Source: Diphasiastrum complanatum
Lineage: Eukaryota; Streptophyta; Lycopodiopsida; Lycopodiales; Lycopodiaceae
Direction: 5' to 3'
Assembly (NCBI GenBank): GCA_029204225.1
Contig: CM055108.1
Coordinates: 5,395,599 to 5,459,598, forward strand
DNA length: 64,000 nucleotides
The notes under the pieces were generated by a model that made no database searches, had not been told where the DNA came from, and saw only the letters and a program-made list of their open reading frames with translations. Made by a program: the position numbers and the translations under genes. Shown in pieces: positions 12,564 to 26,078 of the stretch. Position 1 is the first letter of the stretch, and the number at the start of each line of letters is the position of its first letter.

Positions 12564-13502
12564 AAGAAGGACCATAAGTTGGTTTCAAGAAAAAGAGTTG
12601 CAAGAGAGATCGAGAATATTATTGATAGGATAAATCACATGAATATTGATTTTGGATCATCATTGGCCCTAGATGATGCTCTTGTTGATGATGACCCCTT
12701 GCATGATATAATTAGTTCATCAATGCCTTGTGATTCAAACCATGTCTCCAAATCTCTATAACGTTCTTACCACCCGACCACACCTATCCTAGATGTTGCA
12801 CATGAGTCATCCATGATACTCCATGTGGATTCCACAAACTTGACCACCCCTTTAAAAAAGAGAACACGTCTTGGACGTATTATGACTAGTTTGAAAGATT
12901 ATTGCAAATTACTACGCACTGTTGATGTGTCAAAAGATATTCTAGGTTCTTTGTCTGACCTTCTTCTTCCACCTAGCTTGCAACCATTATTAAAAACTTT
13001 TATTAGAAGTAGATATTCGTGTTGGCCACTCCAATCACCATTACCATTAAATGGAACACCATTTACGTGTTGGGGTCAAATGTACATGATCATGCCTAGT
13101 GAACACTTTCCTGAGGCTGGTTTGGGCCTTTTTGCATTGACATTGATGCCATATGCAGGTCCTCAATACAATTGGGGTGATTGGCATGCTTTGTGTCGTC
13201 ACCAATGGAGGATGCAAGTATATGGCTTGAATTCAAATGCTTGTTCTTTAGAGGAGCAACGCATGCAAGGAGGCAACATCTCAAGGGCAAATCGTACATA
13301 CATTGATGGACGTCCAGATGTGCATGGAAACATTGCTGCATATATAAATATTTCCATTGGCCACCCTCTATTGACGAATTGTGATTTTGAAGAACGCACC
13401 AATGGAAAAGAAGAATATTTTACTAGGAATGTAAAGGGCACTTATGTAATGGTCTGTGCCACTAGATCTATCAGGTTTGGGGAGGAATTGTTCATCAAGT
13501 AA
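12564..13502 (+). pseudogene. SET-domain-like exon inside the CACTA transposase gene
   Basis: One frame runs from an acceptor (TTTTGCAG|AAGAAG) to 13502, with a single in-frame TAA at 12759-12761. After a basic N-terminal segment (RKRVAREIENIIDRIN) and a linker, residues from about 13100 read like a SET domain. EAGLGLFAL..LMPYAG fits the GxGxFA and first strand motifs. YIDGRPDVHGNIAAYIN then NC fits the GNxxRFINHSCxPN pocket motif, degenerate at the His-Ser-Cys part. MVCATRSIRFGEELFIK fits the ATRDIxxGEEL strand. The catalytic Tyr expected after FIK is missing: the frame ends in TAA, which overlaps a possible donor (CAA|GTAAAG). SET proteins methylate lysines, chiefly on histones. Activity is doubtful given the stop and the damaged NHSC motif. 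Placement between the TNP2 N-terminal exon and TNP2 core, same strand and matching phase, suggests capture by the element. Confidence 0.6.
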
Positions 13503-13784
13503 AGTTTCAACCGTCCTCTTACCAAATGTTTGCAAAAGACAATAAGTCAAATGTGAAGATTTAAATTTTGTTGATATGTAGAGATGTATTATCCATGCAT
13601 CTTGATTGTATCTGGTTTGTGTTATTAAATATGTCAAGTGTTAGGAGCATTATTCGTCATTTGCCTAGATTAAATGTTAGGAGCATTATTCATCTTTGAG
13701 TTCATTGAATATTAACAAGTTTCTGTCTAATAGATACATTGGTATGTTCATACTTTTTAAACTAAGAGGTAAATTATATTCATA

Positions 13785-13850
13785 TGCAACATTTAGATCA
13801 ATCAAGTATTGGGAGAAAATGTTTATCAAGCATTATTTCAACCTACTTCT
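13785..13850 (+). repeat. Diverged duplicate of the end of the SET-like exon
   Basis: The stretch reading RSIKYWEKMFIKHYFN is a diverged copy of the end of the preceding exon (RSIRFGEELFIK then, past the stop, SFN). The two copies lie about 320 bp apart in the same orientation, so a local tandem duplication covered this C-terminal part. Confidence 0.6.
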
Positions 13851-13868
13851 TGTTATTTTGATATATAG

Positions 13869-16500
13869 GATTCTTCATCCTCATTTAGTATTGGAGACAA
13901 TAATCCTCGTAATGGTCGACGTAGACGACGAATGCAATACAATGGTCCACATATAAAGCAATTACCGCGTCGTCTACGTCAAGGCTTAAAAGAGATGATG
14001 GAAATTGATGAGCGAATTAATCAAGAGACTAATGCATCTAAATCTAGCTCATCTAGGTCTACTTCTTCGCAAACAAGTTCCAACGATGAAAATGAGCTTC
14101 CAATGAATGATGAATTTGAAGTCATGGGAGACATGTTGGATGATATGTACGAGAACAATATTGCAGCTAGACACAATGAACAAGATGAGGAGGCACTTTT
14201 GTCTAAAGAAGAAAGAAAATTGCGAGAAGAATCAAAGACCACATGGTATCCTGGAGCAAAGACATCTCGTTTGGCGACTTCTCTACTTCTATTAAATCTT
14301 AAAGCCAAATATAGATGGAGTGACCAAAGCCTCACATCATTATTTGAGTTTTTTCTTTTTCATCTACTTGTCATTTTTGCTTTGAAACAAAATTTACAAT
14401 TTGGACATCGAGTGATATTTTTTTTACAATGACTTCTTTTGTCATGTACAGACTATTGAAAAACAAAATTCTCTCAGAAGGGAATGTCATGCCTGAGACA
14501 AGAGATGAGACACGAAAGATGTTGTCTAACATCGGGATGGACTACAAGCAATATCATGCATGTCCAAAAGATTGTATTTTATATCGAGGAATGTACGAAT
14601 CACTCAAGAAATGTCCCATTTGTGATACTCCTCGATATAGAGATGATTTGCAAGGGGCAACCATTCCGTGCAAAGTTTTACGACATTTTCCAGTAATTCC
14701 ACGATTGCAACATTTATTTCGTTGTAAATCTCTTGCACAACTTATGGACTGGCATGCACACCATACCTTTATGGATGGGATGATGAGTGTACCTTCAGAT
14801 TCACCTGCATGGAAACACATCAACAAAGAGTATCCAAGCTTTGCCAATGAGTCAAGAAATGTGAGATTTAGTCTTGCAACAGATGGTGTGAACCCCTTTG
14901 GTGTACGAGCAACTACGTGGTCCATTTGGCCTATTTGCTTGGTAAATTATATTATTCCTCCTTGGTTGAGTACAAAAAAGAGACACATTATGTTGGCACT
15001 TTTAATTCCTGGCCAACGCAAGGTTAAGAACATGGATGTGTATCTTGAGCCGCTTATTGACGAGTTGGAAGATTTGTGGAAGGGGATAAAAGCATATGAA
15101 ATTTCACGCCCCTTACATGAGAGGGAGTTTACACTACATGCCATTGTAATTTTGACAATGCATGACTATCCAAGATTAAGTAAATGCTCAAGTAATCATT
15201 CAAACAATGTCTATCTTGTGTACATAGGAGTTTGTTTACAGTTACATACAACTAGTAATTCTTGATATTTACATGATATACTACAATGGCTAAATTATTC
15301 TTTGACATATACTTTTTTAAATAGTGATTGATAGTATCCATTTGTTGGGCAGGCTTTCAAACGGCTGGAAAAAATGCTTGTTTTTTGTGCGGGCCAAATC
15401 TTGTGGGAAGATACTCTTTTAGTCTCAAAAAAATGGTTTATGAAAATCATCGTAAATATTTGCATGAAGGCCATCCAAAAGGAGAAACTCATAGAAGAGG
15501 TTTTGGAGGAAAAGTTGAGAGAGAGATGCCTCCAAAGAGGATGTCCATGAAAGATTGGCGAATACTATGGGAGCAATCTCAAGCAAAGCCAATCGATGGT
15601 ATGAAAAGATTATCTATATTTCATCGTTTGGAATATTGGAATAACTTTTTGATTAATCACCTACTTGATCCCATGCACATATTTAAAAATGTGGGTGAAT
15701 CTATTTGGAAACACTTGATTGGTGAAAAATATACCATTGCTGCAAGGCACGATCTAAAAGAATCAAACACCAAAAAAGAATATTGGATAAAGGATGGTGA
15801 AGATCATGCTCCAAAAGTACCTTGGACATTCACTAAGGAGGAGCTTAACCTTGTGCGCTCCATTATTCATGACATTAGAACACCAACTGGTTTTGCTCAT
15901 TTTTTACGGTCATCATTCACAGTGGATGGAAAGTTGCAAGGTCTCAAATCTCATGATTGGCTAAAGACGATTCAATTCATCTATCCATTGTCAATTCGTG
16001 GGTGCTTGTCAAAAGATATTTGTGAGACCATATACAAACTATCAATCATTGTCAGGTATTTACATATACTTAGTGCATTTTTTTATTTAGTATTTATTGA
16101 TTGGAAATTCAAATAGACATAAAATGGATTGAATATGTTGCAGATGGATGTGTTCAAAAGAAATCTGTGAGCTAGATCTTCGCAAGAGACACGAGGATAT
16201 GGTGGAGATTGTGTGCATGTTTGAGAGATATTTTTCGACTTCCATCATGGACTCACAAGTGCATTTATTGGTGCACTTGGTTGAAGAAGTTTCTATTGCT
16301 GGTCCAGTGCACACTAGGTATAAGTGCATAAATTATCTTTTGCATGTGTATTTAAACTAAATCAATTGATACATGAACTCATTAAATAAAACACTTATTT
16401 TTAACCATTTGTGACTTTTTAGGTGGATGTTCTTTATGGAAGGTACATGAAAGTTTTAAAAAGAGCATCAAAAGGCAAGGCCTGAAGGTAGCATGTCAGA
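13869..16500 (+). pseudogene. CACTA TNP2-type transposase core with DUF4218, frameshifted
   Basis: Spliced segments: 13869-14347, 14452-15179, 15353-16055, 16144-16317, 16423-~16500, all with GT-AG sites. Segment 1 is basic and acidic linker then YPGAKTSRLA..LLNLKAKYRWSDQSL. Segment 2 carries ACPKDCILYRG..CPICDTPRYRDD and QHLFRCKSLAQLMDWHA, ending MHDYPRL, the transposase-21 core. Segment 3 gives HRKYLHEGHP and LLDPMHIFKNVGESIWKHL, then DUF4218 (GLKSHDWLKTIQFIYPLSIRG). Segments 4-5 give MFERYFSTSIMDSQVHLLVH, LVEEVSIAGPVHTRWMF. These are the successive parts of En/Spm-type TNP2, the DDE-like transposase that excises CACTA elements. Around 16445-16490 the RYMKVLK..PEGSM segment is split by two frameshifts, so the protein is disabled here. 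Confidence 0.9.
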
Positions 16501-16786
16501 GGGATGGTTAGTACATGAATCTCTCTTTTATGTTACTGAAATTTTGCACCAACTACATCCATCTGCTCCACTATTGTAGCTTCATGAGGAAGCCGAAGAG
16601 GTAACTAGTGAAAAACCTCAATTGATGGGAAAGGTCCATAGGTTGGCACCCTTCCAACGAGAAAAAATTTCTACATTCATGCTTTACAATTGTGGAGTTA
16701 TGGATAAATGGTTAGACCTATATGAAGAAGAATAAAAAAAGAGGGCCTAGTCTAAAAAGCGCCAAAGACAGAATAGAGGTAGACAC

Positions 16787-17843
16787 ATGGCCTCAAGTTC
16801 ACATGATCTTGAGCCATTGCCCAAGCAATGCACTATAGAGTGGATGCATGACACACTACAAAAAGCAACAAAAGAGGGACAAAAAACATCAAACGCAGAA
16901 TGGGACTTTGCAAGAGGATGCAAATGGAAGGTATTATTCTTTGGATACTTTATTATTAGAACATTCTTGTTTATAACAATATTTGTTTAATCATTTTGAA
17001 ACACCATGTTCATTCATAGTGATTATTTATGAGATTCATGTTTGTCATGTGGCAGTGCAAAATGTATAATGCTATATGGGCTTTTGGTTTCCACTCTCGT
17101 GTTGAAAGGATTGATAACAAGAGACGCACACATAAATGTGGTGTAATAGCATCTTTCCAACAAGAAAGTCAAAGCAGTGCACGAGATCGGAATCCCATCT
17201 CAGGAGATATAGAATACGTAGGAACTATACAAAATATTTATGATGTGTCATTTGGTGAAAGTGGACACTATTTTTTATTTGATGTGAAATGGTTCAAGGT
17301 AGTTTGTAGAGGGCCAAATGCAACCGTAAAATCGGATCCAAGTGAATTTTTTGCGATTGATTCATCAAAAACATTGAGCATGGAGTCCTTTGACACATTG
17401 GTGTTGCCTCATCACTGTGAGCAGGTGCACATGCTATGCTATAATGTTTTTCATTTTATTGCAAGTGACTTCAATATTTGAGTTTTCGATATGTTCTAAA
17501 ATAGTGATTTTTGTAGGTGTTTTTTCAACCAGATCGACTAAACAAGATATGGTGGTTTGTAGCTCAAGTTGAACCACGTTCACGACGAGTATTTGAGGGT
17601 GCAAATGTTGAGAATGAAATGGAAAACCTTCATTTTAACTATGAGATTGAGCTACCTAGAGATGTAATAAATCGTCAAACCATACTTGAAGCACCCACTT
17701 CCATAGATGTTGAGAATAGAAATTCTAATAGTCAAGATGATGAAATAATTTTTGAAAGTGAGAGTGATGATGAAAATCATCTAAGAGGAGATGAATTGCA
17801 AGATGTTGTCGCTCATGAAATTGATTCTTGTAATTCTAAATAA
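16787..17843 (+). pseudogene. C-terminal DUF4216 part of the CACTA TNP2 transposase
   Basis: Three segments: 16787-16930 (a linker ending GCKWK at a donor), about 17056-17424 after acceptor GGCAG, and 17517-17843 after TTGTAG. The middle one reads HKCGVIASFQQ..DIEYVGTIQNIYDVSF, YFLFDVKWFKV and FDTLVLPHHCEQ; the last FFQPDRLNKIWWFVAQVEPR and an acidic tail. This is the DUF4216 domain that follows DUF4218 in plant TNP2 proteins. Splice phases allow joining, but the upstream frameshifts break the gene as a whole. Confidence 0.8.
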
Positions 17844-18059
17844 AAATTGATTATTGCAATTTTGAATGAAATTGATTCTTGCAATACTTCAAAATGATTG
17901 TTATTTAGCCAAAATAGAGTCTCATTTATGGTCAAGTAAGTGAAAAGAATAGACATAATTTGACTTCAATCCCATTTTTTTGGAGATAATGTCGGTGAAG
18001 ATAGACGGCTTCATGTTCCAAGAAAATTCTCATTTTTTAACAAATGCTGCAAAGGCAGT

Positions 18060-18430
18060 AAATCACTAAAAGCACGTGAGTTAATGAAATCACCACCACA
18101 AACTATGACAAAATCAAGTGTTTCATCATAGTCAATCCCCTTGAATTGAGCATATCCCTCTGCAACTAGTCTTATTTTATAATAGTTCACACTACCATCT
18201 TGATTAAGCTTGATCTTAAAGACCCATTTGCAAACAGTAACATTTTGTATCTTTGATGGAGGATCGATAATTTTACAAGTATCTCAAACAATGCATCATG
18301 TACTCACCTCACTTTTCATCACATCAAATCACTCTTTTGTTGCTACAGTTTCATTCACACTTGAAGGAACATGTATTTGAGCCTTGGTGGTTGCATTTGG
18401 GCTCTGATACCATGTTAAAATCAAAGGTTA
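18060..18430 (-). mobile_element. Copia deletion derivative: PBS joined to reverse transcriptase
   Basis: On the minus strand, TGGTATCAGAGC (the initiator-Met tRNA primer site, about 18413-18402) is followed at once by a run reading VNETVATKE, then [36 protein letters not shown]. The second part is the start of a Copia reverse transcriptase. Gag, protease and integrase are absent between them, so this is an internally deleted copy. Sequence to the right (18414 to roughly 18900) should then be its 5' LTR, ending in ACA at the PBS; its outer edge was not resolved. Confidence 0.75.
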
Positions 18431-18928
18431 TGAACCTCATGTGGATACTAAAACCTTGAAAAAGCATCAAAGGTTTCACTTATATCTAATAGATAGAAAA
18501 CTAGCACACAATTCAACCTATTTTGCATCTAATTGGCAAGAGCTTTTGAACACCACAATAAAACTAGAAATTATTGATCTTCACATCCCATCACACACGT
18601 GGAAAATATAATACTTTGTTCAGATTTAGATCTATTCATTAGACACAAAAAATATCACATTCATCAATTCCTCATTAAAGAGCAAACTTGCCAAAATCAC
18701 CATCTCTTGATAATCTCTCGAAGTATGTACAAAATGAGCTCTCAATCCATATCAAATGATCTCGGATATGAGATTAGGTAGAGTGCCATTAGGGTAGACC
18801 CTAAACCCCTGGCTCTCAAAGCCTTAGATCATGCATAATTACCCTCTTGGTAGCTCGAGTCAACTATCTTATAAAAGTAGGTGGCCGCCCTCATCAAAAA
18901 TCCCAATCATCTAGGAACACCATGATAT

Positions 18929-18993
18929 AATTCACTTTAGAATATATATATATATATATATATAGCCTAATCATAATATAATTCACTTTAGAA
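18929..18993. repeat. (AT)n tract between 18-bp direct repeats
   Basis: ATATAATTCACTTTAGAA occurs at 18929 and again at 18976, separated by an AT dinucleotide tract and GCCTAATCATA. It looks like a footprint or local duplication. Confidence 0.8.
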
Positions 18994-19035
18994 ATATATT
19001 TATTTAACTAATTTCATGTCATTATCAACATGCAA

Positions 19036-19420
19036 AAAACAAAATGCGTGGATAATCCACACAGAAGATATCCACGTCTGGATATCTTTAACTTCCGGTC
19101 TGGTCCGGTGAACAAACTGAAATTTGTGTGGCGTGAATTATCCGTGCCAAAACTGCTTTCCGGCACTGCCAACCTTCCCTCCCAAAAACAGTTGCCAGAA
19201 TTTTCAAAATTCAATTTTGCGTGGATTATCCATGCATGGATAATCCACACGCATAAATTTTTCGGCGCTGTGTCAAAAAAAACACTAGTAGACTGGCCGG
19301 AGGCGTGTTCAAAATTTTTTTGGCGTGGATAATCCATGCGTGGATGTTCCACGCAAACAAAATTTTGGAAAATCAACTAAGTGTCGGGTCTCGCGTGGAT
19401 ACTCTGCGTGGATAAACACA
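19036..19420. repeat. Right cluster of GCGTGGAT palindromic repeats
   Basis: At least six exact GCGTGGAT copies, mostly in one orientation, plus near matches such as GCGTGGATTATCCATGC. It matches the left cluster at 9290-9845 in motif and spacing style, and together they bracket the CACTA genes (about 10 kb). I infer this is the other subterminal region of the same element. Confidence 0.7.
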
Positions 19421-20345
19421 GAGTTTTCTAGTTGTTCAAATTGTCGAAGCAAGACAACCCAAGCACGGAGGAGAAAAGACAGAAAATGCAAAGGATTCCA
19501 TATCAAAAATTGATTGGGAGCTTTATGTACCTCATGGCTTGAAAATTTTCTATATGAACACTCTAATGAGTCACAATCAGTAGGGTGACCTTATTCAGGG
19601 CCTCAATTCGGATCAAAATCCATCAAAAATAGAGTTTAATTTGTGCAAAAATGGCCTAGGAGGGCGCAGCCACAGGTAGGAGGAAGAGAGACCTGCAACA
19701 AGTCGTGTGTGCTCATTGAAAGGGAAGGCGTTTGGAGGGTGTGGCTACTAGAAGTGGTTGATTTGACACCCAAATTCGTTGTCCACCGTGGGATAAGGCT
19801 CTAGTCTAACCAATAGTTAAGATCAAGTGAGGCTTGGGTGGCCAAGATGAAGGGCTTTTGAATGAACAGTCGAGATTAGTTTGAAGGGAGCTGAAGTGCA
19901 TTGAAAGGTAGAACAACCTTCAAGTTAATCAAAACATTTCACCTTGAAAGAGAGCCAAGGATGAGAAATTCACAAAGGGTGAAGTTTTTTCACCAAGAAA
20001 AAACAGTTCAAAAACTCATAAAGGCCTATTTTTCTTGTTTTAAGTCCATTTTCGGCCAAACGAAGGGCTACAAAAACTGTACCTGTAAGTACGGTATTCC
20101 AAAATAGAGTTTTTTTCATTGAGAAAGTGTGTAGTGGATCTCAAAAGTAATTCTACCCCTTTTGGGAGAGCCGAGGTAGGAGTGAGTGCCTAAAGGCATT
20201 TTGAAAACGGAAACCGTCTTGGCTTCCAATTTGGTGATAAAGTGGCAGGTGGCTTGGTAAGTTAAAAAGTGCAGGTCCTTATTTTTGGGTTTTGACACCG
20301 GTATTGGCTTTGGCATATCTTTTTTAGCCTACACATGCAATTTTA
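19421..20345. other. No gene seen
   Basis: Short reading frames only, with no recognisable domain. The segment precedes a degenerate Copia gag and may be part of that element's untranslated leader. Confidence 0.4.
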
Positions 20346-20357
20346 AGCATTTTGAAA

Positions 20358-20990
20358 ATGGCAAACATGGGAGAGTCCATTCTCAACGAAAATAGCAAAT
20401 TGGATGAGATTTCCAAGTATGCATTATGGAAGTTCCAAATGAAGAACATCTTGATAGAGAAGGAACTGTGGAATGTCGTCACAAGTGATGAGAGAAGACC
20501 GCCAAATGAAGTGGACATCACAGTGTTTCAATGTGAAGATGAGAAGGACGTTGACCTTCATCAACTTATCGGTGAAAGACCATATCATTACCCACATCAG
20601 TGATGTCGTGGTACTAAAAGAGCAGTTTGAGACTTCAAAACCATCAAGAATAATGCTTTTTAGGTCAAAATTGAATAGTGCCTGTATGGAGCAAGGGGAG
20701 CACATTCAAAGTTACATGACCATAATTAGGGCAATAAGAGACAAACTGCATTCCATAGACGAGTGCATTTGTGATGCCGAGTTGGAGCACACCGCATTAT
20801 ACGGCATTGCAGATACCTATCAAATGTTCATGAGCAGGATAGTGTCAAGAGAAAGACTACAACCTTTGACAAACTCACAAAAATCTTGATGCAGGAGGAA
20901 CAACGATGGGAAATGGTGAAAGCTCGTCATTAAAACATTGATGACTAAGCACTTGCAGCATGCCAAAAGCAAGGCAAGGGCAAGGGCAAG
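20358..20990 (+). mobile_element. Degenerate Copia gag remnant
   Basis: Read in two frames: NENSKLDEISKYALWKFQMK (the NYxxWKxxM start of Copia gag), DVDLHQL, then, after a frameshift near 20540-20580, VKDHIITHISDVV..LKEQFET, LFRSKLNSACMEQGEHIQSY. This is the UBN2/gag-polypeptide family of Copia. It ends in Lys-rich low-complexity sequence near 20980. No protease or pol follows. Confidence 0.75.
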
Positions 20991-21093
20991 GGCAAGAAAA
21001 AGTCTAAATAGTAGTTTGCCATAACTATTGTCATCGAATCAAGAGGATCAAGCTTGGTACTGTCATACACTTTTAGTACATCCATGTTTATAC

Positions 21094-21611
21094 ATGAAGA
21101 TACTATCCAATGTAAGCTTTGTAGGCCCAAAAGGAGCTATTAGCCTTAAGAACAAGGCGATTCTTTCTTTAGTCCATCCAAAGTAATTAATAAGGATAAT
21201 AGGCCAATAAGGGCCCAATGTAGCCTAAGTAATACTTAACAAGGGCTAACTATCCCTCAAGATAGTTAAGTTTAATTAAGTGAGAGCACTGTCTATAACT
21301 AGGCAAGAGACATCAATTTTTGAATCTTTTGGCTCATTTGCAAGTGCGAGCTTCTAGCTTCCTTGTGAATGTGAGCCATAGGGATCTCCATTGCTAGGTC
21401 TCATGTGCCCTATCCACATGAATCAATGCTCATGCTCATGTCTTGTACTCTTTCTTTTATTGCTAATGTGATTCCATTGAGATCTCCATGTTTCTAGCTT
21501 TCCATTGATATGCTATCATGATTGTCTTCTTCTCTTCTTGCTTTTAGCTTTATTTCATTGTTATTGCTATTAGTTTGGGATTTGGCACATCACATTTCAT
21601 GGTATCAGAGC
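21094..21611 (+). mobile_element. LTR end with adjoining tRNA-iMet primer-binding site
   Basis: TGGTATCAGAGC at 21600-21611 directly follows ...ACATTTCA, the expected CA end of a 5' LTR. The upstream 0.5 kb looks like LTR sequence, with a possible TG start near 21094 or 21112; the true edge was not resolved. No coding region recognisable as gag follows before the inverted repeat at 22.3 kb. Confidence 0.6.
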
Positions 21612-22285
21612 ATAGATCCTAAATTCATGATGATTCTATGTGAATTTCATTAGATTTGATAAGTTTATTGCATTTGTAGCTATCTTTTGATAATTTCTAA
21701 CTTTGACTTTTTCAGGTCTTTTTAGACAAAATTTTAGCATTCAATTTCATTTTTTATTTCTATTTGATTCAATAAAATTTGTAGAGCTTTATCTTAGCTT
21801 TCATTTGCACCAATTTTCAAGGCATTTGGATAAGAGATGCAAAAGTTATTGCACTTTTTCCAAAAGCTATCAAAATAGGTGACTAGAATTTTCCTTCACT
21901 TTTTTAAAATTTTCAGATTTGATTTGAAATTTATCTCAAGTTTCTTTATTTAATATTTTAGAGCATTGTCTTATCAGTAAAGAATAATGGCCACCGAATT
22001 CCGTACCTAGAGATACGATACGTTCATGGAAACTTACGAGGGCAATCAATTTTGAAGCTCCGCTCTACATAAGCACAAGCATGACAATAAAGAAACCTTT
22101 ACGTTTAAATTTCACGCCCGAATATCGGTTCAACACGCGCACAGATCATTCGGATATACTTCAGTCATGGCGGGTCATGTGGCGTGCCCCTTGGCCTAGG
22201 AGGCGGTGGTGGAGGACGAGGTGGTGGTGGATTTCCATGGTGGCCTCCTTGCATTGGGACACCTCTGTGCTGTTTGTTTCGTGCG

Positions 22286-23403
22286 AGCCATTCGCGGACC
22301 CAATATCAGATCAACGCGCGCGTAGAAAGTCAGCAGCTGCAGAATGTAGGTCGGGCGCGCCGAACTGATATTAGACAGAAAAGTTGAAAACTAGGCGATA
22401 TCAGATGGGCGCGCGGGAGTCTGGAACAGGAATATCACGATTGGGTCAGGCGCGCTCAACTGATATTGAAAAACGGTAACTTTTGAAAGACAGCTCGGAT
22501 TGAGACGATTACAACTCCATTAGAAGCCCTCAATGAGAGCTTTTCAACGACACCCAACATGACCCAGTTCCGAGCTACGGTTAAAGAGATATTCTTAGTC
22601 AACGTTTTGGGCCGCCAACAATCAACGGTCAACCTAATATCGGATTGGTGCGCGGTTGACCAATTAGACCCGGTCAAACCCTAGGGACGCGCGCCTATCC
22701 GATATTAGGGTTTTCAATTTTTTTTTTTTTTTTTTGGTTTTTTTTTTTGGAAAGAGCTCGACGAAAGCTTCGCAACGGCACTAGAATGACCTAATTCCGA
22801 GTTACGGTTCAAAAGTTCTAGGCAGTCAAAGTTTTGGGGCCTATAACTTTGACTGCCTATAACTTTTGAACTGTAACTCGGAATTAGGTCATTCTAGTGC
22901 CGTTGCGAAGCTTTCGTCGGGCTCTTTTCAAAAAAAAATCAAAAAAAAAAAAAAAAATTGGAATCCCTAATAGCAGATCGGCACGCACCCTTAGGGTTTG
23001 ACCGGGTCAAACTGGTCAACCGCGCGTCGATCCGATATTAGGTTGACCGTTGATTGTTGACCGCCCAAAACTTTGACTGAGAATATCTCTTTAACCATAG
23101 TTCGAAATTGGGTCATGTTGGGTGCCGTTGAAAAGCTCTCGTCGAGGGCTTTCTAATGGCATTGTAATCGTCTCGATTCGAGCTGTCTTTCAAAAGTTAC
23201 TATTTTTTCTAAACAATAGACAATATCGGTTTAGTGCGCCCAACCCAATCCTGATGTTCATGTTCCAAACTCCCACGCGCCCATGCGATATCGCCTAGTT
23301 TTCGACTTTTTTGTCTGATATCGGTTCTATGCGCTCGACCTACATTCTGTATCTGCTGACTTTTTACGCCCGCGCTGATCCGATACTGGGTTTGCAAATG
23401 GCC
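22286..23403. repeat. Giant near-perfect inverted repeat (arms ~0.55 kb, loop 11 nt)
   Basis: The left arm (22286-22833) is matched in reverse complement by the right arm (22845-23403) around the 11-nt loop TTGGGGCCTAT. Examples: GTTCAAAAGTTCTAGGCAGT pairs with ACTGCCTATAACTTTTGAAC. A poly-T run at about 22717 pairs with a poly-A run at about 22935. CAGCAGCTGCAGAATGTAGG pairs with CCTACATTCTGTATCTGCTG. Pairing is roughly 85-95% by eye. The arms are CpG-rich, with repeated phrases joining GATAT to GCGCGC. A transcript would fold into a very long hairpin. It may be a fold-back transposon or a source of small RNAs. Confidence 0.9.
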
Positions 23404-24184
23404 TCTAGTACTAAATGAAATATTCTAATTTTCAGAGGGGATATTCTAGATTCTCCCTTTGGCGTGGAGGCAGCCGCTTCTAATCTACAAAGATTTCAAA
23501 GTGTGTGATCATCCAAACAACAAAGATCAGCATGGAAAAAGTATGAAGACTCGGATTCGATCCAAAAATTTAAAACAACGAACAATGGCCTATACTCACA
23601 TGCACATTGATCCGCTATCGACTGCCGACTTTCATACTCGAGTTATCGGTTCGGCGCGCGCCTCCTATACTGCCTCATTGTTGATCTGTATACATGCGCG
23701 CTGATCTGATACTAGGAGATTGCATGGCCCGCACCAAACAAACTGCTCGTCTTCATCCTGGCCCGCATCAATGGTTCCTCTTGGTCTCCGATTGCGTGTC
23801 GCCATTAGTCCAAAATATCTCTATGGAAGTTGAGTATGAATGAGAACAAAGAGAATGAGAGGTATACCTAAGAATGACAAGAAGTTCCTAAGCTACAGGG
23901 ATTAGTTAACTATAGTTTATAACTATTTACATCAAATCAACCTCGAGTGTACAAATACGGGCAGCAAAAGAGTATTCGGGAAGTAATTGTGGTCCAATCA
24001 CAATCGTTTGTACTGCCCGGTGGGATTTTTAAAAATCACCAAAATTTGGCCGGGAAAGGCAAAAGCATTTTTTGTCCGTCAACCACCATTGATTGGGCCA
24101 CTTAAGCGTTGAAAGCGTGCGAAGTCAAAAAAAGCATCTTGACAAAGGGCCCATTTTGAGTTCTAATGTCCCCTAATGACTCGC

Positions 24185-24292
24185 AAACTGGCCTTGACAT
24201 GGATTTAAATCACGGCATGACCAACAATCTCGAATACCGGAGGGCCGGTCTACCATATTAGGACTATTCTAGGTCCTTAATCGAATATGGCC
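24185..24292 (+). repeat. Dispersed ~105-bp repeat, copy 1
   Basis: Contains AATCTCGAAT.CCGGAGGGCC and GGTCTACCATATTAGGACTA; a second copy with about 85% identity lies in the same orientation at 62240-62345. Both may belong to the same LTR-element family; no coding content. Confidence 0.8.
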
Positions 24293-24363
24293 ATGACACT
24301 AAGTGTTGATAAGTTTGAGTTTTTCATAGAAAAGCTCTTTGCAAGAAAAATAAACTAGGGCTT

Positions 24364-26020
<1,657 letters not shown>

Positions 26021-26076
<56 letters not shown>
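26021..26076. repeat. (GA)28 microsatellite
   Basis: Uninterrupted GA tract of 56 bp. Confidence 0.98.

Positions 26077-26078
<2 letters not shown>

Noticed and set aside
16853-16866. CACTACAAAAAGC, like a CACTA terminal repeat
   Set aside because: It lies inside the coding segment before DUF4216 and has no partner or target duplication; likewise CACTACAAAAATAG at 11054 is in an intron.
22184-22387. Glycine-rich frame beginning GLGGGGGGRGGGG
   Set aside because: Short low-complexity run running into the inverted repeat; no domain supports a gene.
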